DNA of 64,000 bases from contig JBBELK010000105.1 of assembly GCA_037783545.1 (NCBI GenBank), positions 310,001-374,000 of the forward strand. Direction: 5' to 3'. Below the pieces are notes generated by a model. The model saw only the letters and a program-made list of their open reading frames with translations, searched no databases and was not told the DNA's origin. Source of the DNA: Henricia sp. BOLD:AAB3569. Its lineage: Eukaryota; Echinodermata; Asteroidea; Spinulosida; Echinasteridae. Of this stretch, positions 12,234 through 23,442 are shown one piece after another. The position numbers and the translations under genes are program-made. Every line of letters starts with the position of its first letter. The first letter of the stretch is position 1.

Positions 12234-14185
12234 CTGTTGAAAACACCAGAAAACAAAAAAGACTTAATTTACTGCACAAATTTCAACAATCTCAACCCCT
12301 TTATAATGTGCTTTGTATGTTGCCATACATACATGCCTTCACGTCCCAGACAGTTGTCCTGGAGCACAGTTGGTCCAGTGTGCAATGTGTATACATTTAT
12401 GTAAAATTTACAAGCGGCAACGAAGCCACGATTACATACATGTACATGCACTGCTTCATTATCAAATGCTGATTAATCATTCACAGAACAAAGACTGAAT
12501 TCGACACTTTCCACACAGTAATTGATGTGCAGAACGTGTACCAACACAGGTTTTGTGAGGTGAAAATTATCACCCAGCTGTTTTTATACAGAAATCAAAA
12601 GATCAAAGTGTTGCAGACAAAGGGGCAAACTCAAATTTGTTTTCATTTCAGAAAGAAGTGACATTTTCTCTACTTCAAAAATGTCTTGTCAGGCGAGGGC
12701 GCTGTTTGTTGCTGGTCATGGAGGGAACCCACAGTGGAAAAACAAAGAAATAACATTACATTTAAAACAGTAGCAGTAGCCCATTGGTCCATTTTTGACT
12801 CAAACAAACTTGTTAGGATTGTTGCAAATGACATACTAAACAAACTCAGCAAACTTATATAGTTCATGATATCAAGAAGCCACTGAAAATGACATTAACT
12901 TTTGTACACAAGTCTATGGAGAATTCCTCTGTTTTTCCTGAGATGACATCACGGCTTTGCTCATGAATATGGAAATTCTCATTAACATAAAAATAGAAAA
13001 TGTGCAATTACACCAAAACGCAACTATCAAATTCTCTGAAATTGACCGAAATGTGTAAAACATATCCTCTACTATTATTTTATGTAATAAAAACCCTATT
13101 TCACACGTCCTTTATAATAATCGCTGTGGTGTGACAGACACTGGCCAGCCAATCATAGGCTTTCCACTGTAAGGCAAACATTGCCTCATTTGACTATACA
13201 TGCCAGCTGACAATGTCACAAAAGGTCCATAAAATGCAACTTCAGAGTGTAATAAATATCTTGAAATATCCCCTCAGGGCCCGAATGGTTGGAGATATGT
13301 ACAGTGGTACAGTCAAACATTTTTATAACACGATTCTTGAGACTTGGGAATTCCTTTGTTATAACAAAATGAGTCAGATGTCCTGCAGTCTGGAATTTGT
13401 TTTACCACAAATAGTGGCTGATCCAAGATCATTAAAAATATGAAAACACGATACACCAAATGGTACATGTACCTGGAAATTTCAGGTAATATCCGGGTAC
13501 TGCCCAAAATGTCCATTACATTTTCACATTTTAATGGACATGGTGCTACTGCTGATTTCTGGTTATGATCACGAAAACTTGGCCTACTGTGCGACATCTG
13601 ACGCATTTTGCCAGAGCGGTTCACTTACAACTGTTGCAAAGGGCACTTCCACTAGAAATGGCACCAAAATCAGGTGCCAAAGAGCCCATGATTCCCATGA
13701 CCTCCATTGGACGCCTGACATTTATAACAGACACCTGACATTTAGAACTGCAATGATTCATGTCTCATATCACTTGACATGCATGCTAACATACCCCCAG
13801 CTTAGTTGGAGTCACTGCCACCAAGTCAGTGACTTTGGCACTGCTAAGCTTTCATCACCTTTTTGAAAATGTTAACTCGGCCCCAGTGTTTTAAGAAACA
13901 CCCAGAAAATGACAAGCATAGGGCAATTTATGGGATTTCTTTGCAACCTACTGAACTTCTGCCCCATATCTTGGCCATAACTGGCAAATATCCCTCACAC
14001 TTGTTGCATGGAATGACTGATTTGTTTTTGTCTGCCCTGAAGAACCCAGGAGTGTTTGTGAATACATGTGGAATCGGAATTTCGCCCCAGAAAATATTCA
14101 ATAGATTTTAATATACAATAACAGTGCAACCGGAAAAAGGCACATGTGTGTTACTCAGCCCAACCCACAAGGCCACCAGAATATA

Positions 14186-14542
14186 AATAATAATAATAAA
14201 CACAGTTCTTATATAGCGCATTTCATATCCGACAGATCTATTACTTGATGCGCTTTCTGCATTATTACTCTGGTCATTGGGCTCAGTAATATCATTCCTT
14301 TTTAAATAGTATACAGCCCCGGCTGCCTATTAGGCGCTCAGCGGCTAATTAAACACATCAACTTTTGCTACCCTCACAGGTACCCATTTTGCTCCTGGGT
14401 GGAGAGAAGCAATGCGTGACCAAGTACCTTGCTCAAGGGTACACGCACCATGGATGGACCGGACTGGGATTCGAACCCACTACCTTTGGAACTAGCCCAG
14501 GTTTTGAGTACGATCCACTAGACCGCTCCGCCACAGCACTCC
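14186..14542 (-). mobile_element. tRNA-derived SINE family S2, near full length
   Basis: On the minus strand: GTGGCGGAGCGGTCTAGTGG head, B-box-like GGGTTCGAATCCCAG, body with CACCCAGGAGCAAAATGGGT, then a tail ending in an ATT-type microsatellite. The plus-strand copy at 22435-22777 is highly similar. Confidence 0.85.
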
Positions 14543-15849
14543 ACAAATGAATATGAACAAAGTTTACACAGCACTGTAACATATCTTAGCAACATATTAC
14601 CTTCAGATTTTAGGTATTAATTGACACAATAGGATGAGACACTTGCGAAAATACAAACTAAACTTAAAAAGAAGAATTTTTGTCAATCATTTACTTTAAT
14701 ATGATTCTATACGTCCAGTTTTAGAATCTTTCCCACGACTTCCATATTTGCACTATGGTATTGCCTAGAGTCCCTGATATTTACAATGTGTACTGGCCCA
14801 TGTAGTCTCACTTATCATACTCTCAAGAGTGTTACTCATACACATGCTTCATTAATTGTTACCACGTTCAAGTCAATCAAACCATTTTGTAAATGCACAT
14901 TATTCATCAATCTCGTCGTGCCAAACTAAAACCCTTTTGGCATGCATTATCCATTCCCATCTTAACCTCTGTTACTATGGCAACAAACCAGACGAATCAA
15001 TTTCTCACACCTGTTCAAGTGCACAGTTGCCAATACTCTGAATTGAAAACAATCAACATACATTAAGCTGGATCAATATAGGATGGACTTTGTATTGAAA
15101 TTTTAATTGCATTGTAATTACTAACCATGAGAAAATGCACACAGGTCGATTGTTGCATTATTGAAACCGTCCACGGATTTTAAACACTAAAATTAAAATC
15201 TAAATCCAAAATGACTTTCTATCACAGCTGCAATAAGCCAGATTTTACACCACAATTTTTTTTTGAAAACTTGCTGGAGTTGAAAACAAATAGTAGTCTT
15301 TTCCAAATGGCAGACTTTTACTATAAATAAATTACCTTACTCGATCCAGTGGGTATTTTGAATCCTGTTTATAAGGTTGTGTTTAGATTTTTAACATTTT
15401 ATTATGTAAATGGAATCCATCTGATTTTTTTTGTATCTGCAACCAGCAGGTATCACAAGCAAGAATTTTGTCAATTCAAAGATTTATGTTATTGTACTGG
15501 AGAAAATTGACAATTTGACAATAGGAAGGTGTTAATCAAAACCTATATCTCAGTACAAATAATGTTGACACTTTTCAGGGTTTCAGAACGGTAGCCTATT
15601 CATACCATGTGTTTCCGACTGCACAGCGCACAAGCTGGGAACCTGGTTATATGTAATAGTTCACATACTGTTTGGGAAAAATGACCTTCAATGCTGTTCA
15701 CTGATAGAGAAATCAATTCTAAGCAAAAAGTTCAATAATATTAATAACGCATATTTAAACGGGCATTGGACAACTCCATACATAAAGAATACAATAGAGT
15801 ATTAAACAAACAAATGCTTATTGTGGAGGATGTGTACTTTGCCAAACTT

Positions 15850-15965
15850 TTAAAAGGCACAGGCTCGTCAGCAATGTGCGCGTGCCAAATTCGTGCTACG
15901 AAATACGCAACTCCATGCCTTTGCCATGGAGCTGCGCATGCATTGCTGACGAGCCTGTGCCTTAA
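15850..15965. mobile_element. TTAA-flanked foldback element family A, copy 1
   Basis: Near-perfect palindrome beginning TTAAAAGGCACAGGCTCGTC and ending GACGAGCCTGTGCCTTAA, arms of about 55 bp and virtually no loop. One of six copies in the window. Confidence 0.85.
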
Positions 15966-16284
15966 TTATGAATGTACGTCCCTACTTTGAATTGTTATCA
16001 TTTCTGACATTTGTTCAATAAATAATACATGACAATTGTTTCCGTTATCGATTGACTTATGCTCAATGTTTAATAGGGGCACATTTCGCATTGTGTGTTC
16101 TCTCTCGGTTTGCGCATTGGGACCTCGCTTGGAACCAAAATTGGCAATGTGCAATGTCCATCCAGCTGACTTGTCATTTTCAAAGAATCAAACTTTCAAA
16201 GTGAAGACAAATGACAATGAATCATGACAATATTTACTAAAACAATTACCGCCTTTTACCATCTCAATTTAAATGTTATATCGT

Positions 16285-16459
16285 CAGCAGCCGATTTCAC
16301 AAAAGAGTGCGCAGCTTGCGCAACTTTTGCAAAATGGCGCAAGCCCCATAGCTTGCATGTAATTTTCACAGGAATGTTGCGCAGCCTACGTAATAAAATG
16401 TTGCACAAGCGCCAAGCGGACTTACGCAGTGCGTAAGGATTCGTGAAATTGGCTGCTGA
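16285..16459. mobile_element. Inverted-repeat element family K, copy 1
   Basis: Ends CAGCAGCCGATTTCAC and GTGAAATTGGCTGCTG. The interior is rich in GCGCAAG/CTTGCGC. A shorter relative is at 39117-39215. Confidence 0.7.
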
Positions 16460-16763
16460 ACCCCTAAATCCACGCGGTCCTATTTCTACGCACTTACCTT
16501 AATGAATAATGTTTGCCGGCCAACATGGCCAATGCGCTCGATCGCGTGCATAAGCGTAAGTTGCGCCGATTATGGAGGATCGAGGATACATGTATTACCT
16601 ATGCTATTAATGGATGATTTTTAACAACACCACTGTACTGTACAATCAAGCCATTACGCAGAAATATTAAATGCACACAATCTTGATGAGTCACAGAGTC
16701 CAAAGCCAAGGATTGTCGCTCACGTCATTGGATTACGATACACATGATGTAGACAGAATAATT

Positions 16764-16798
16764 CTGTCCCTACGAGATTTCCCGTAGGGACAGAAGGT
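16764..16798. repeat. Small perfect hairpin beside the inverted duplication
   Basis: TCTGTCCCTACG, GAGATTTCC, then CGTAGGGACAGA: a 12-bp stem immediately outside the left arm of the large inverted duplication. Confidence 0.7.
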
Positions 16799-16801
16799 AC
16801 C

Positions 16802-17198
16802 TCTTTCATACAGTGGATTTTTGTCATTTTGCCTGGAAAATAGAATCACACCCAAAAATGTCCTCCTAGTTGTGTCCTGCAGTGGTTTCAGATGTCCAGG
16901 ATTGGAAAATGATTGAAAGAAAATACTTACAACACCGTTTTTGAAGCAAAGATTTTCTCCCAAATGCAAACTGACCGACAGATTTCCATGTTGACGTGTT
17001 AATAATTCTAGGGTGGAGAACCAGCCGGAACCTAGCACGAAACCCGGGCCGGAATTTCGGCTGGCCGGATTTTGTACATATTGTTATTTTTACGGCTTCC
17101 GGAAATGCTCGAAAGGTCGATGGAAAGTTAGGCACAATTCTACACCCAGATGCCGCGCTTTTCAAATGATTTTGTAAAATCGTAAAAAGGAAAAATTC
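16802..17198 (-). repeat. Large inverted duplication, left arm (397 bp)
   Basis: Reverse complement of 17284-17680 with few substitutions and no net length difference. Read on the minus strand it contains an ETS-like CCGGAAG and a perfect splice-donor consensus GTAAGTAT with GT at 16930-16929, pointing toward SSX2IP. It could be a duplicated noncoding first exon with promoter, or the end of a foldback transposon. Confidence 0.9.
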
Positions 17199-17283
17199 GA
17201 TGTTTTTCCATGACCAAATCTTTCGGGGCGCTTATAAAATAAACTTGAGGATATTCTTTACCGATTAGAAGAAAAAAATTGTG

Positions 17284-17680
17284 GAATTTTTCCTTTTTAC
17301 GATTTTACAAAATCATCTAAAAAGCGCGGCATCTGTGCGTAGAATTGTGCCTAACTTTCCATCGACCTTTCGAGCATTTCCGGAAGCCGTAAAAATAACA
17401 ATATGTACAAAATCCGGCCAGCCGAAATTCCGGCCCGGGTTTCGTGCTAGGTTCCGGCTGGTTCTCAACTCCAGAATTATTAACACGTCAACATGGAAAT
17501 CTGTCGGTCAGTTTGCATTTGGGAGAAAATCTTTGCTTCAAAAACGGTGTTGTAAGTATTTTCTTTCAATCATTTTCCAATCCTGGACATCTGAAACCAC
17601 TGCAGGACACAACTAGGAGGACATTGTTGGGTGTGATTCTAATTTGGAGGCAAAATGACAACAATCCACTGTATGAAAGG
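17284..17680 (+). repeat. Large inverted duplication, right arm (397 bp)
   Basis: Mirror of 16802-17198 across an 85-bp spacer (17199-17283). Holds CCGGAAG at 17390-17396 and donor GTAAGTAT starting at 17552, pointing toward PHF24. The open frames of 99-111 codons in the arms are mirror images and show no recognised family. Confidence 0.9.
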
Positions 17681-18421
17681 AAAGCTGACTGACTACACAT
17701 GATGATGATCAATGTAGCCTACAATGATTGTAAAAAACAGACACACTATCTCTGTAAGAGACACTGACGATGCATGGAATTCTTTCCTAAGAATACTTAC
17801 CTTAATCTGTCAAGAGTCATTTCATTGTAGGCTTACCCCTGATGCGAAAATTTTCTAGGGCTGCTTTACCAAAACCGTATTTTTATTCAACAAACGCACT
17901 ACAGTCATGACGACGGGCATTGCACTACCAACGCACGTCATTCCTCCACGGCCGACATTACATAAATGAAACAGGTTCGTTTGTTTGTGCACTGTACCAA
18001 TTTCCTACCGTCTTGTAGTTGGTGTAAAAACAAACACCAAATTATTTTCAGTCTCAAACACCAATCTTACTGATTCAAAGTTCAAAGTTTTATTTTGAAA
18101 CAACTGCTTTTCCATTTTTGGTTTATATGAGCTGCATACCGTAATTTGAAAGGAAATATAAAACATGAAATGCACGATAATATTTCAAAGAAAATGTTAG
18201 CGCTATGCAGTCAATGCGCATGTGTAATGTCATCTAAAACTTCCCGGCAATTTTTGATTGGTTGAATTGCTAAAAAGTTTCACCCGGCTAACTTATCATC
18301 CGAAAAAATGTCATTTTTTGTTTCCGTTTTTGTCTGAAATTGCTACGTGACAACTTTATTTGTTGTGGAAAGAATCAATATTTTCTTACCAAGATAAGAT
18401 ACCCCTTATTTCGATTTGGAA
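17681..18421. other. Region just upstream of PHF24
   Basis: AT-rich, no coding exon. The PHF24 5'UTR must end here. A weak acceptor-like TTTTCTTACCAAG precedes the start codon by about 30 nt. No TATA box was identified with confidence. Confidence 0.4.
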
Positions 18422-20307
18422 ATGGGTGCGGTGATAGCGAAAAAGAAACGTGGGAATGTGGTGAGTGACGGGAACGAAGCGGCAGCGCAGGCCAAGCGAG
18501 TGGGGAGGTTGAGCATGATCATCCGGGCGATGAGGCCCAGTGGTCACGCTGACCAAACCAGCACGACGGACACTGGTGGTGAACCTTCAACATCATCAGG
18601 ATGGAACAATGTCTTATCTAAAGTGTAAGTCTTTGGTCTGTGAACAAACACCCATAACATCGCATCTATTTTTCGGCCGATCGTCATCTCAAAAGTTAGC
18701 TTTTTCTTCTGAGTGTGACTAACTAGTGTGAGTGTGCGAAAAACAACTGGCATGATGACGGGATACCTTTAGCGCAGCCTTAAAAAAGAGAATCACCCAG
18801 ATTTCAGGCAAAAGCAGCTAAATATTCTCAATTATGTTGCATCCCGGAAGAAGCTTTCACTGCATTTGTTTTCAAAGAATAAAGGCATAAGAAAAAATCA
18901 TCTGTTTCTCGTTTTTAAAGTTAATTGTTCCAGGACAGAATTATTTTAATACAAACAACAAAAACACACATTTGTTATCGGCCTAGGCCTAAGTTAAAAC
19001 AGGGGCTGTATATAACAGCCTGATTATGTGGTCTGTTTCCTTTGCTTTGGTAAGTATTAAATTCATTTTGGAATTGCCCGGGATTTAAGTTGACCACTTG
19101 ACAAAGTGAAAAGTAGTTAAAACATTTTGCTCTGAAATTGCTCTTTTCTGAAGGTGCTTATAATGTTAATTTTCAAACTTTGTCAGATCAAAGTAAAAAT
19201 TTTAAGAATGATTTTTGGTTATGAACAGAGCCAAACCTGATATGGCCCCAGTTGCACTCAGAGCTCTGTCTGAACAAGAAGAAAAGAAGCTAGCTCGGGA
19301 GGAGGAGCTGAAGAATCTAGCAGTCTCGGAAGCCTTGAACTTGGATGACTGGAATGGAAAACTCAAGTATGATGCAGTGTTTGAGCAGGTACAAAAGGAA
19401 GACATTGTGTGAGATATTTATTCTTTCTGGTATTGAAACGAAGTTCTTAAAAGTGCCTGAACCCTGATGCATGCATAGCATTTATAAGAGAGCTCTGAAG
19501 AGAAAACTCAGTTTAGTCTGGGAATGCAAGATCAGAAGCTAGCTGTGTTATCAGAGTGGTTTGAATAGAGCCTTTGCACTGCAGCCATGACAGGGGGCAG
19601 TCACATTGTCACTGTGTGTCAAGCATGAGTAGGTGCCTTGTGGTTCCATTGTCACATCATTTAAATAAGAAAACCTGCCCCTGTCATGGCTGCCGGTGCA
19701 GAAGCTCTATAGGAGTTTTCAGACTCGGCCTTCTACTGTGATAAATTAATAATTAATAATCAAGTTTTGGTCTTTCCTTTTTTCTCCAAAAGTTGGAATC
19801 CGAGGACCCATGTGAAATCTGCCGGATGTACAAGCGTGACACGGTGTTTCTATGCCGCGTTTGTGGGCGGCCATTCCATCATGGATGCCTGATTGGTCGG
19901 GGCTTAGGGCTGGACACCAACTCATCCCAGGCTATGGAGAATGCCGACACAGAGGTTGGCTGGACTTGTCCTGATTGTGTAAGTTGCGTGTCCGATTGTC
20001 AACCTATAGACCCTTTGCATATGGCGGCCATCTTAGTGGGCAATCATATTGTCACTATGTACATCATGCATGAGTACATTAGAAAACCTGCCCTCTAACA
20101 TTGCCACCAGTGCAAAGGGTCTATACCCAGCATGGTACATGGCCCTGCCCCCTTACTGGTCCTATACCTTCTGTTGTTAATGAAAATCTAAAAGTTGTTT
20201 GTATTGTTACAGGAAACACTGAGTGACCTCATCTCAATGGACAATATAAGTGAGCTGATGATTCAGTTTGACAGATATGACACTGATGGAGGTAGGGGAA
20301 AATTATT

Positions 20308-20338
<31 letters not shown>

Positions 20339-22947
20339 TTATTTCTTTCTGGTATTCATACCAAGGATTCCTCAATAGTGCTCATTGCACTGTCACTCGC
20401 AAGCGTGAGGAAACCCATGAAGAATTAGAATTAGAAATGGCCAGAGACACCTGGGAATCCCCTGGCTCTTCACGAAAGAATGCTCTGGGATCTTTAGAGT
20501 GCGTTACCATTACCTAACACACTGGACCAACGGCTTTACATCCCTTCCGAAGGATGGAGCAAGTGTGGTTGAGTGCCTTGCCCAAGGGCACAGGTACCGC
20601 AGCCGGATTCGAACCCGCAACCCCAAGTTTTCACCCATGATTGCGGGTCAATGACCCAAACCACTCGGCCACGGTACCCCACAAGCGTGAGGAAACCCAT
20701 GAAGAATTAGAATTAGAAATAGAAATTGAAAATATCTATTGATAAAATTGATTAATTAAAAGCCCAAATGACCAACTAAATTACTGTACTTATTCCAGTG
20801 GCTGACAAATCATAATACATTGTCAAATACATAAACACTGATAATGTAAACAAGGCTTCAAAAAATTATTACAAGGCCCTAGTGCAAGTCCTCCCAATTC
20901 CATAGGTCGCAGTCTGAAACCACACCTGTTTAGATAAAGCTTTAACAGTGGCATTGCTTTGCGAGTGTCCAGCCTTTTTGAGTCACCTGCTACACCTGAA
21001 CACCAACTCAATTATTTTGAAATACAAATACAGTTTTTCCCAGTTGGACCGGATTGTTGATTTATCTCACTTTTTTGTTCCCCAGATTCTGCTATAACTT
21101 TACCCGACATTATGGAGTATGAATTTGCTAAATATGAAGAAGAAAACAACACGAGCATGCCTGGTTCAAAGATGAGAGAGTGGGAAGATATGGTAAAGTT
21201 TTACTAGAAAATCAAATTTTTGACTTTTTGTTTGTTAAAAACCAGTCACCTTTAAAGAAATTACTGCTCGAATGATTACTTTGATAAAAGAGAAAAGTTA
21301 TTTTTCATAGATGTAACTTCACTCTCAAGGTTTTTCTGTTTTAGGTATTTCAAAAATGTGATAAAATACACATGTATTTTTTTTTTTTTTACAGTTTCAG
21401 GAGTACGATTGTGACAGTGACGGAGTTGTGACGTGGGGAGATTATGCCATGGTGGAATCAATCAAAATTTTACGACGAGAACCCCAGGTCAGGTTTGACT
21501 GTACGGCCTAAAATGTAACAAGTGTCCGTCCCGGTTTTGAGCGTATATTGGACATTTGTACACAGGATTTTTTAGAAATGCATGTTGTCATTTGTAACCC
21601 TTTTTGGGCCTAAGTTATCTCTTCAGAACACTTAAACTTATTTCTTTTATTTTCAGACCAGACAAAGGTATTTTCTAGAAAATATGGTCTGTGTTTCCAA
21701 AATGCCCCTTTTACCGTGGAAAGATTCATTTCAAAAAATGAAGGAACTATCACATAAAATGAGTGTTCCATATAACTAATATCAGTGTTCTTTGTACCTG
21801 TTCGTTCCTTTCAGAGCAAACTCATTGGACACCTAAAACTGAAGGAAATTACAAAACTGCGCAAGTATTTCAGAATGTTGGACAACTCCAACATCGGCAT
21901 GATTACAGTTGGTGAATCGGAACAGGCTTACAGAAGTTGGCTACGTGCTCTTGGGTGAGTCCAATGCCTACACCTTGAATTTGGCTCAGTGAGCGGGGGT
22001 TGAAACAATGTAGGTTTATCTAAATATTGTCAATTTTTTCTCATTTGATCCGCAGGCTACATGAAACAGATGAAATGATGCATTCTTTTGAAAGGTCGAG
22101 TTGGTCGGAGGAATGTAACAAGTAAGTATTAATTGGCTTCACAGCATCAACTCTATGGGCGGCCAAAAGGGCCAAAATTAAAAAAATCTTCACAAAGGAC
22201 AAAACAACAGGAAAAGAACAAAATGGCAAGAGGACAAATTTACAGAAAGACAAAATCAAAATCACAAAGAACAAAGCAAGAGGAACTCTTCCTAAAACCT
22301 GAAACGAATTCCTTGGATGTTTGAGACACAATGGGGGAACAATGGAAGGGGGAATACCCTCTCTCCATAAAGATTGCAGCAGAGTTGTCCATATGATTCC
22401 CAACACAAAATAAAGCAATATTGCAAGACAAAAACTGTGGCGGAGCAGTCTAGTGGATCGTATTCAAAACCTGGGTTAGTTCCAAAGGTAGTGGGTTCGA
22501 ATCCCAGTCCGGTCCATCCATGGTGCATGTACCCTTTAGCAAGGTACTTTGCCACACAATGCTTTTCTCCACCCAGGAGCAAAATGGGTACCTGAGAGAG
22601 TAGCGAAAGTTGATGTGTTTGATTAGCCGTTGAGCGCCTAAGGCAGCCGGGGCTGTATACTCCCCAGGGAGCTGAGATGGTATATGGAGTGATGGAGCCC
22701 TATGATCAGGGGTAATGATAGGGCTTGATGGGGTTTCTCCGATAAGTGCGCGGTAGAAGTCCATACCATTATTATTCTTCTGAAAATGGAACTACTAACT
22801 TATTGACCATTTATCTTTCTCCCCTATCACAGAATGATTACATGGGAGAGATTCGTCGTTAACAAGGCATTAGCACTCATCACGGCTCGTCCAAACACCC
22901 TCACCATTAAGCCATACGTGACATCGAGAGAACAAACAGCCTTGTGA
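18422..22947 (+). CDS. PHF24: PHF24 (GINIP/KIAA1045) orthologue: PHD finger and EF-hand protein, 9 coding exons
   Basis: Exons: 18422-18624, 19229-19388, 19793-19978, 20213-20291, 21086-21192, 21395-21487, 21815-21954, 22056-22121, 22833-22947. Total 1149 nt, 382 aa plus TGA (human about 400 aa). The vertebrate protein binds Galpha-i and modulates GABA-B signalling in neurons. It begins MGAVIAKKKR, a possible N-myristoylation start like the human MG start. Exon 3 encodes the zinc finger with Cys128, 131, 141, 144, His149, Cys152, Cys180 and Cys183, ending GWTCPDC. Loops D206-D217 (DTDGDSAITLPD), D250-D261 (DCDSDGVVTWGD) and DNSNIGMITVGE follow EF-hand spacing. The C terminus TWERFVVNKALALITARPN matches human DWPTFLQENVLYILAARPN. 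The ATG at 18422 was chosen because it gives the MG start; an upstream in-frame TTG is not a likely start. Confidence 0.93.
19564..19711. mobile_element. Family C element upstream of PHF24 exon 3
   Basis: AATAGAGCCTTTGCACTGCA left end and GCCGGTGCAGAAGCTCTAT right end, interior 'GTCACATTGTCACTGTGTGTC'. Same family as 20004, 25303, 33081, 51299 and 62350. Confidence 0.75.
19793..19978 (+). CDS. PHF24: PHF24 exon 3: complete PHD zinc finger
   Basis: A phase 0-0 exon of 62 codons carries all eight metal ligands in the order C-x2-C-x9-C-x2-C-x4-H-x2-C-x27-C-x2-C. The donor is GTAAGT. In the mouse protein the zinc-finger region contributes to Galpha-i interaction. The exon is bracketed by two copies of the same inverted-repeat element (19564-19711 and 20004-20125). 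Confidence 0.9.
20004..20125. mobile_element. Family C element downstream of PHF24 exon 3
   Basis: CTATAGACCCTTTGCATATG left end and GTGCAAAGGGTCTATA right end, 25 bp beyond the exon 3 donor. Confidence 0.8.
20299..20345 (+). repeat. (ATT)n microsatellite
   Basis: About 15 TTA/TTATT units just inside the PHF24 intron after exon 4. Confidence 0.85.
20400..20438 (+). repeat. 39-bp direct repeat flanking a SINE (left)
   Basis: GCGTGAGGAAACCCATGAAG and the following GAATTAGAATTAGAAAT recur at 20682-20720, bracketing the SINE at 20439-20681. Consistent with a long target-site duplication or a local duplication. Confidence 0.75.
20439..20681 (-). mobile_element. tRNA-Ser-like SINE family S1, complete copy
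   Basis: Minus strand: GGTACCGTGGCCGAGTGGTT head, B-box GGTTCGAATCC, shared tail GGATGTAAAGCCGTTGGTCC, then ATTCTTTCGTGAAGAGCCAG. It is bounded by the 39-bp direct repeats. Confidence 0.85.
20682..20720 (+). repeat. 39-bp direct repeat flanking a SINE (right)
   Basis: Copy of 20400-20438 immediately after the SINE head. Confidence 0.75.
22435..22777 (+). mobile_element. tRNA-derived SINE family S2, near full length
   Basis: CTGTGGCGGAGCAGTCTAGT head, GGGTTCGAATCCCAG B box, body GAGCAAAATGGGTACCTGAG, ending near an ATT repeat. Lies in the last PHF24 intron; its reverse-oriented twin is at 14186-14542. Confidence 0.85.
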
Positions 22948-23161
22948 GGTTACTTATTAGACTCATAGATTTCTAAAACCTGCACAATTCAATCAAAGTC
23001 ACAAAATAGCCAATTTTATTTGTAACTCTACGTGTAAATTATATTTCCCGACTTGCCAAGATGAAAGTATTGTTACTTTGCTCAGTTGACCGACTAAACA
23101 TTTAGACATTGGGGAAACTGTGTAATATGTGAATGTGCAACAGGTATCCACTTGTCTTCGA

Positions 23162-23290
23162 ATAGACTGTATCGAATAGCTGCCATCTTGTAGGGAAACA
23201 TTTGTTATTTAACAAAATGTACAACAATGCATGTCCTCAAGGAACAAAGAAACTGCCCCACAAGATGGCGGCTATTCCATGCGGTCTATT
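23162..23290. mobile_element. Family B element, copy 2
   Basis: ATAGACTGTATCGAATAGCT left end, GCGGTCTAT right end, with GCCATCTTGTAGGG and its mirror inside. Confidence 0.75.
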
Positions 23291-23442
23291 TAGTTTCAAC
23301 TGGTACTTTTAAACAATATAATGCACAGCATGAACTTTATAAAATTCAACATTTTACAGGAAAAACTAGACACCTTATTCCTATGTCTGGAAAACAGCTA
23401 CAAATGTTTACCATCTTGGATAAACTTATAGTTTGTACAGTG

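Larger units (their letters stand above)
12234..16801. other. SSX2IP-PHF24 intergenic region, left part
   Basis: No coding exon recognised. It holds a SINE (14186-14542), a foldback element (15850-15965) and an inverted-repeat element (16285-16459). Noncoding 5' exons of SSX2IP may be here. Confidence 0.5.

Noticed and set aside
12053-12472. 139-codon plus-strand frame
   Set aside because: It is antisense to the first coding exon of SSX2IP and runs into its intron.
16866-17692. Open frames of about 82-111 codons in both arms of the large inverted duplication
   Set aside because: They are mirror images of each other, overlap in two frames and match no known family; arm identity explains them.
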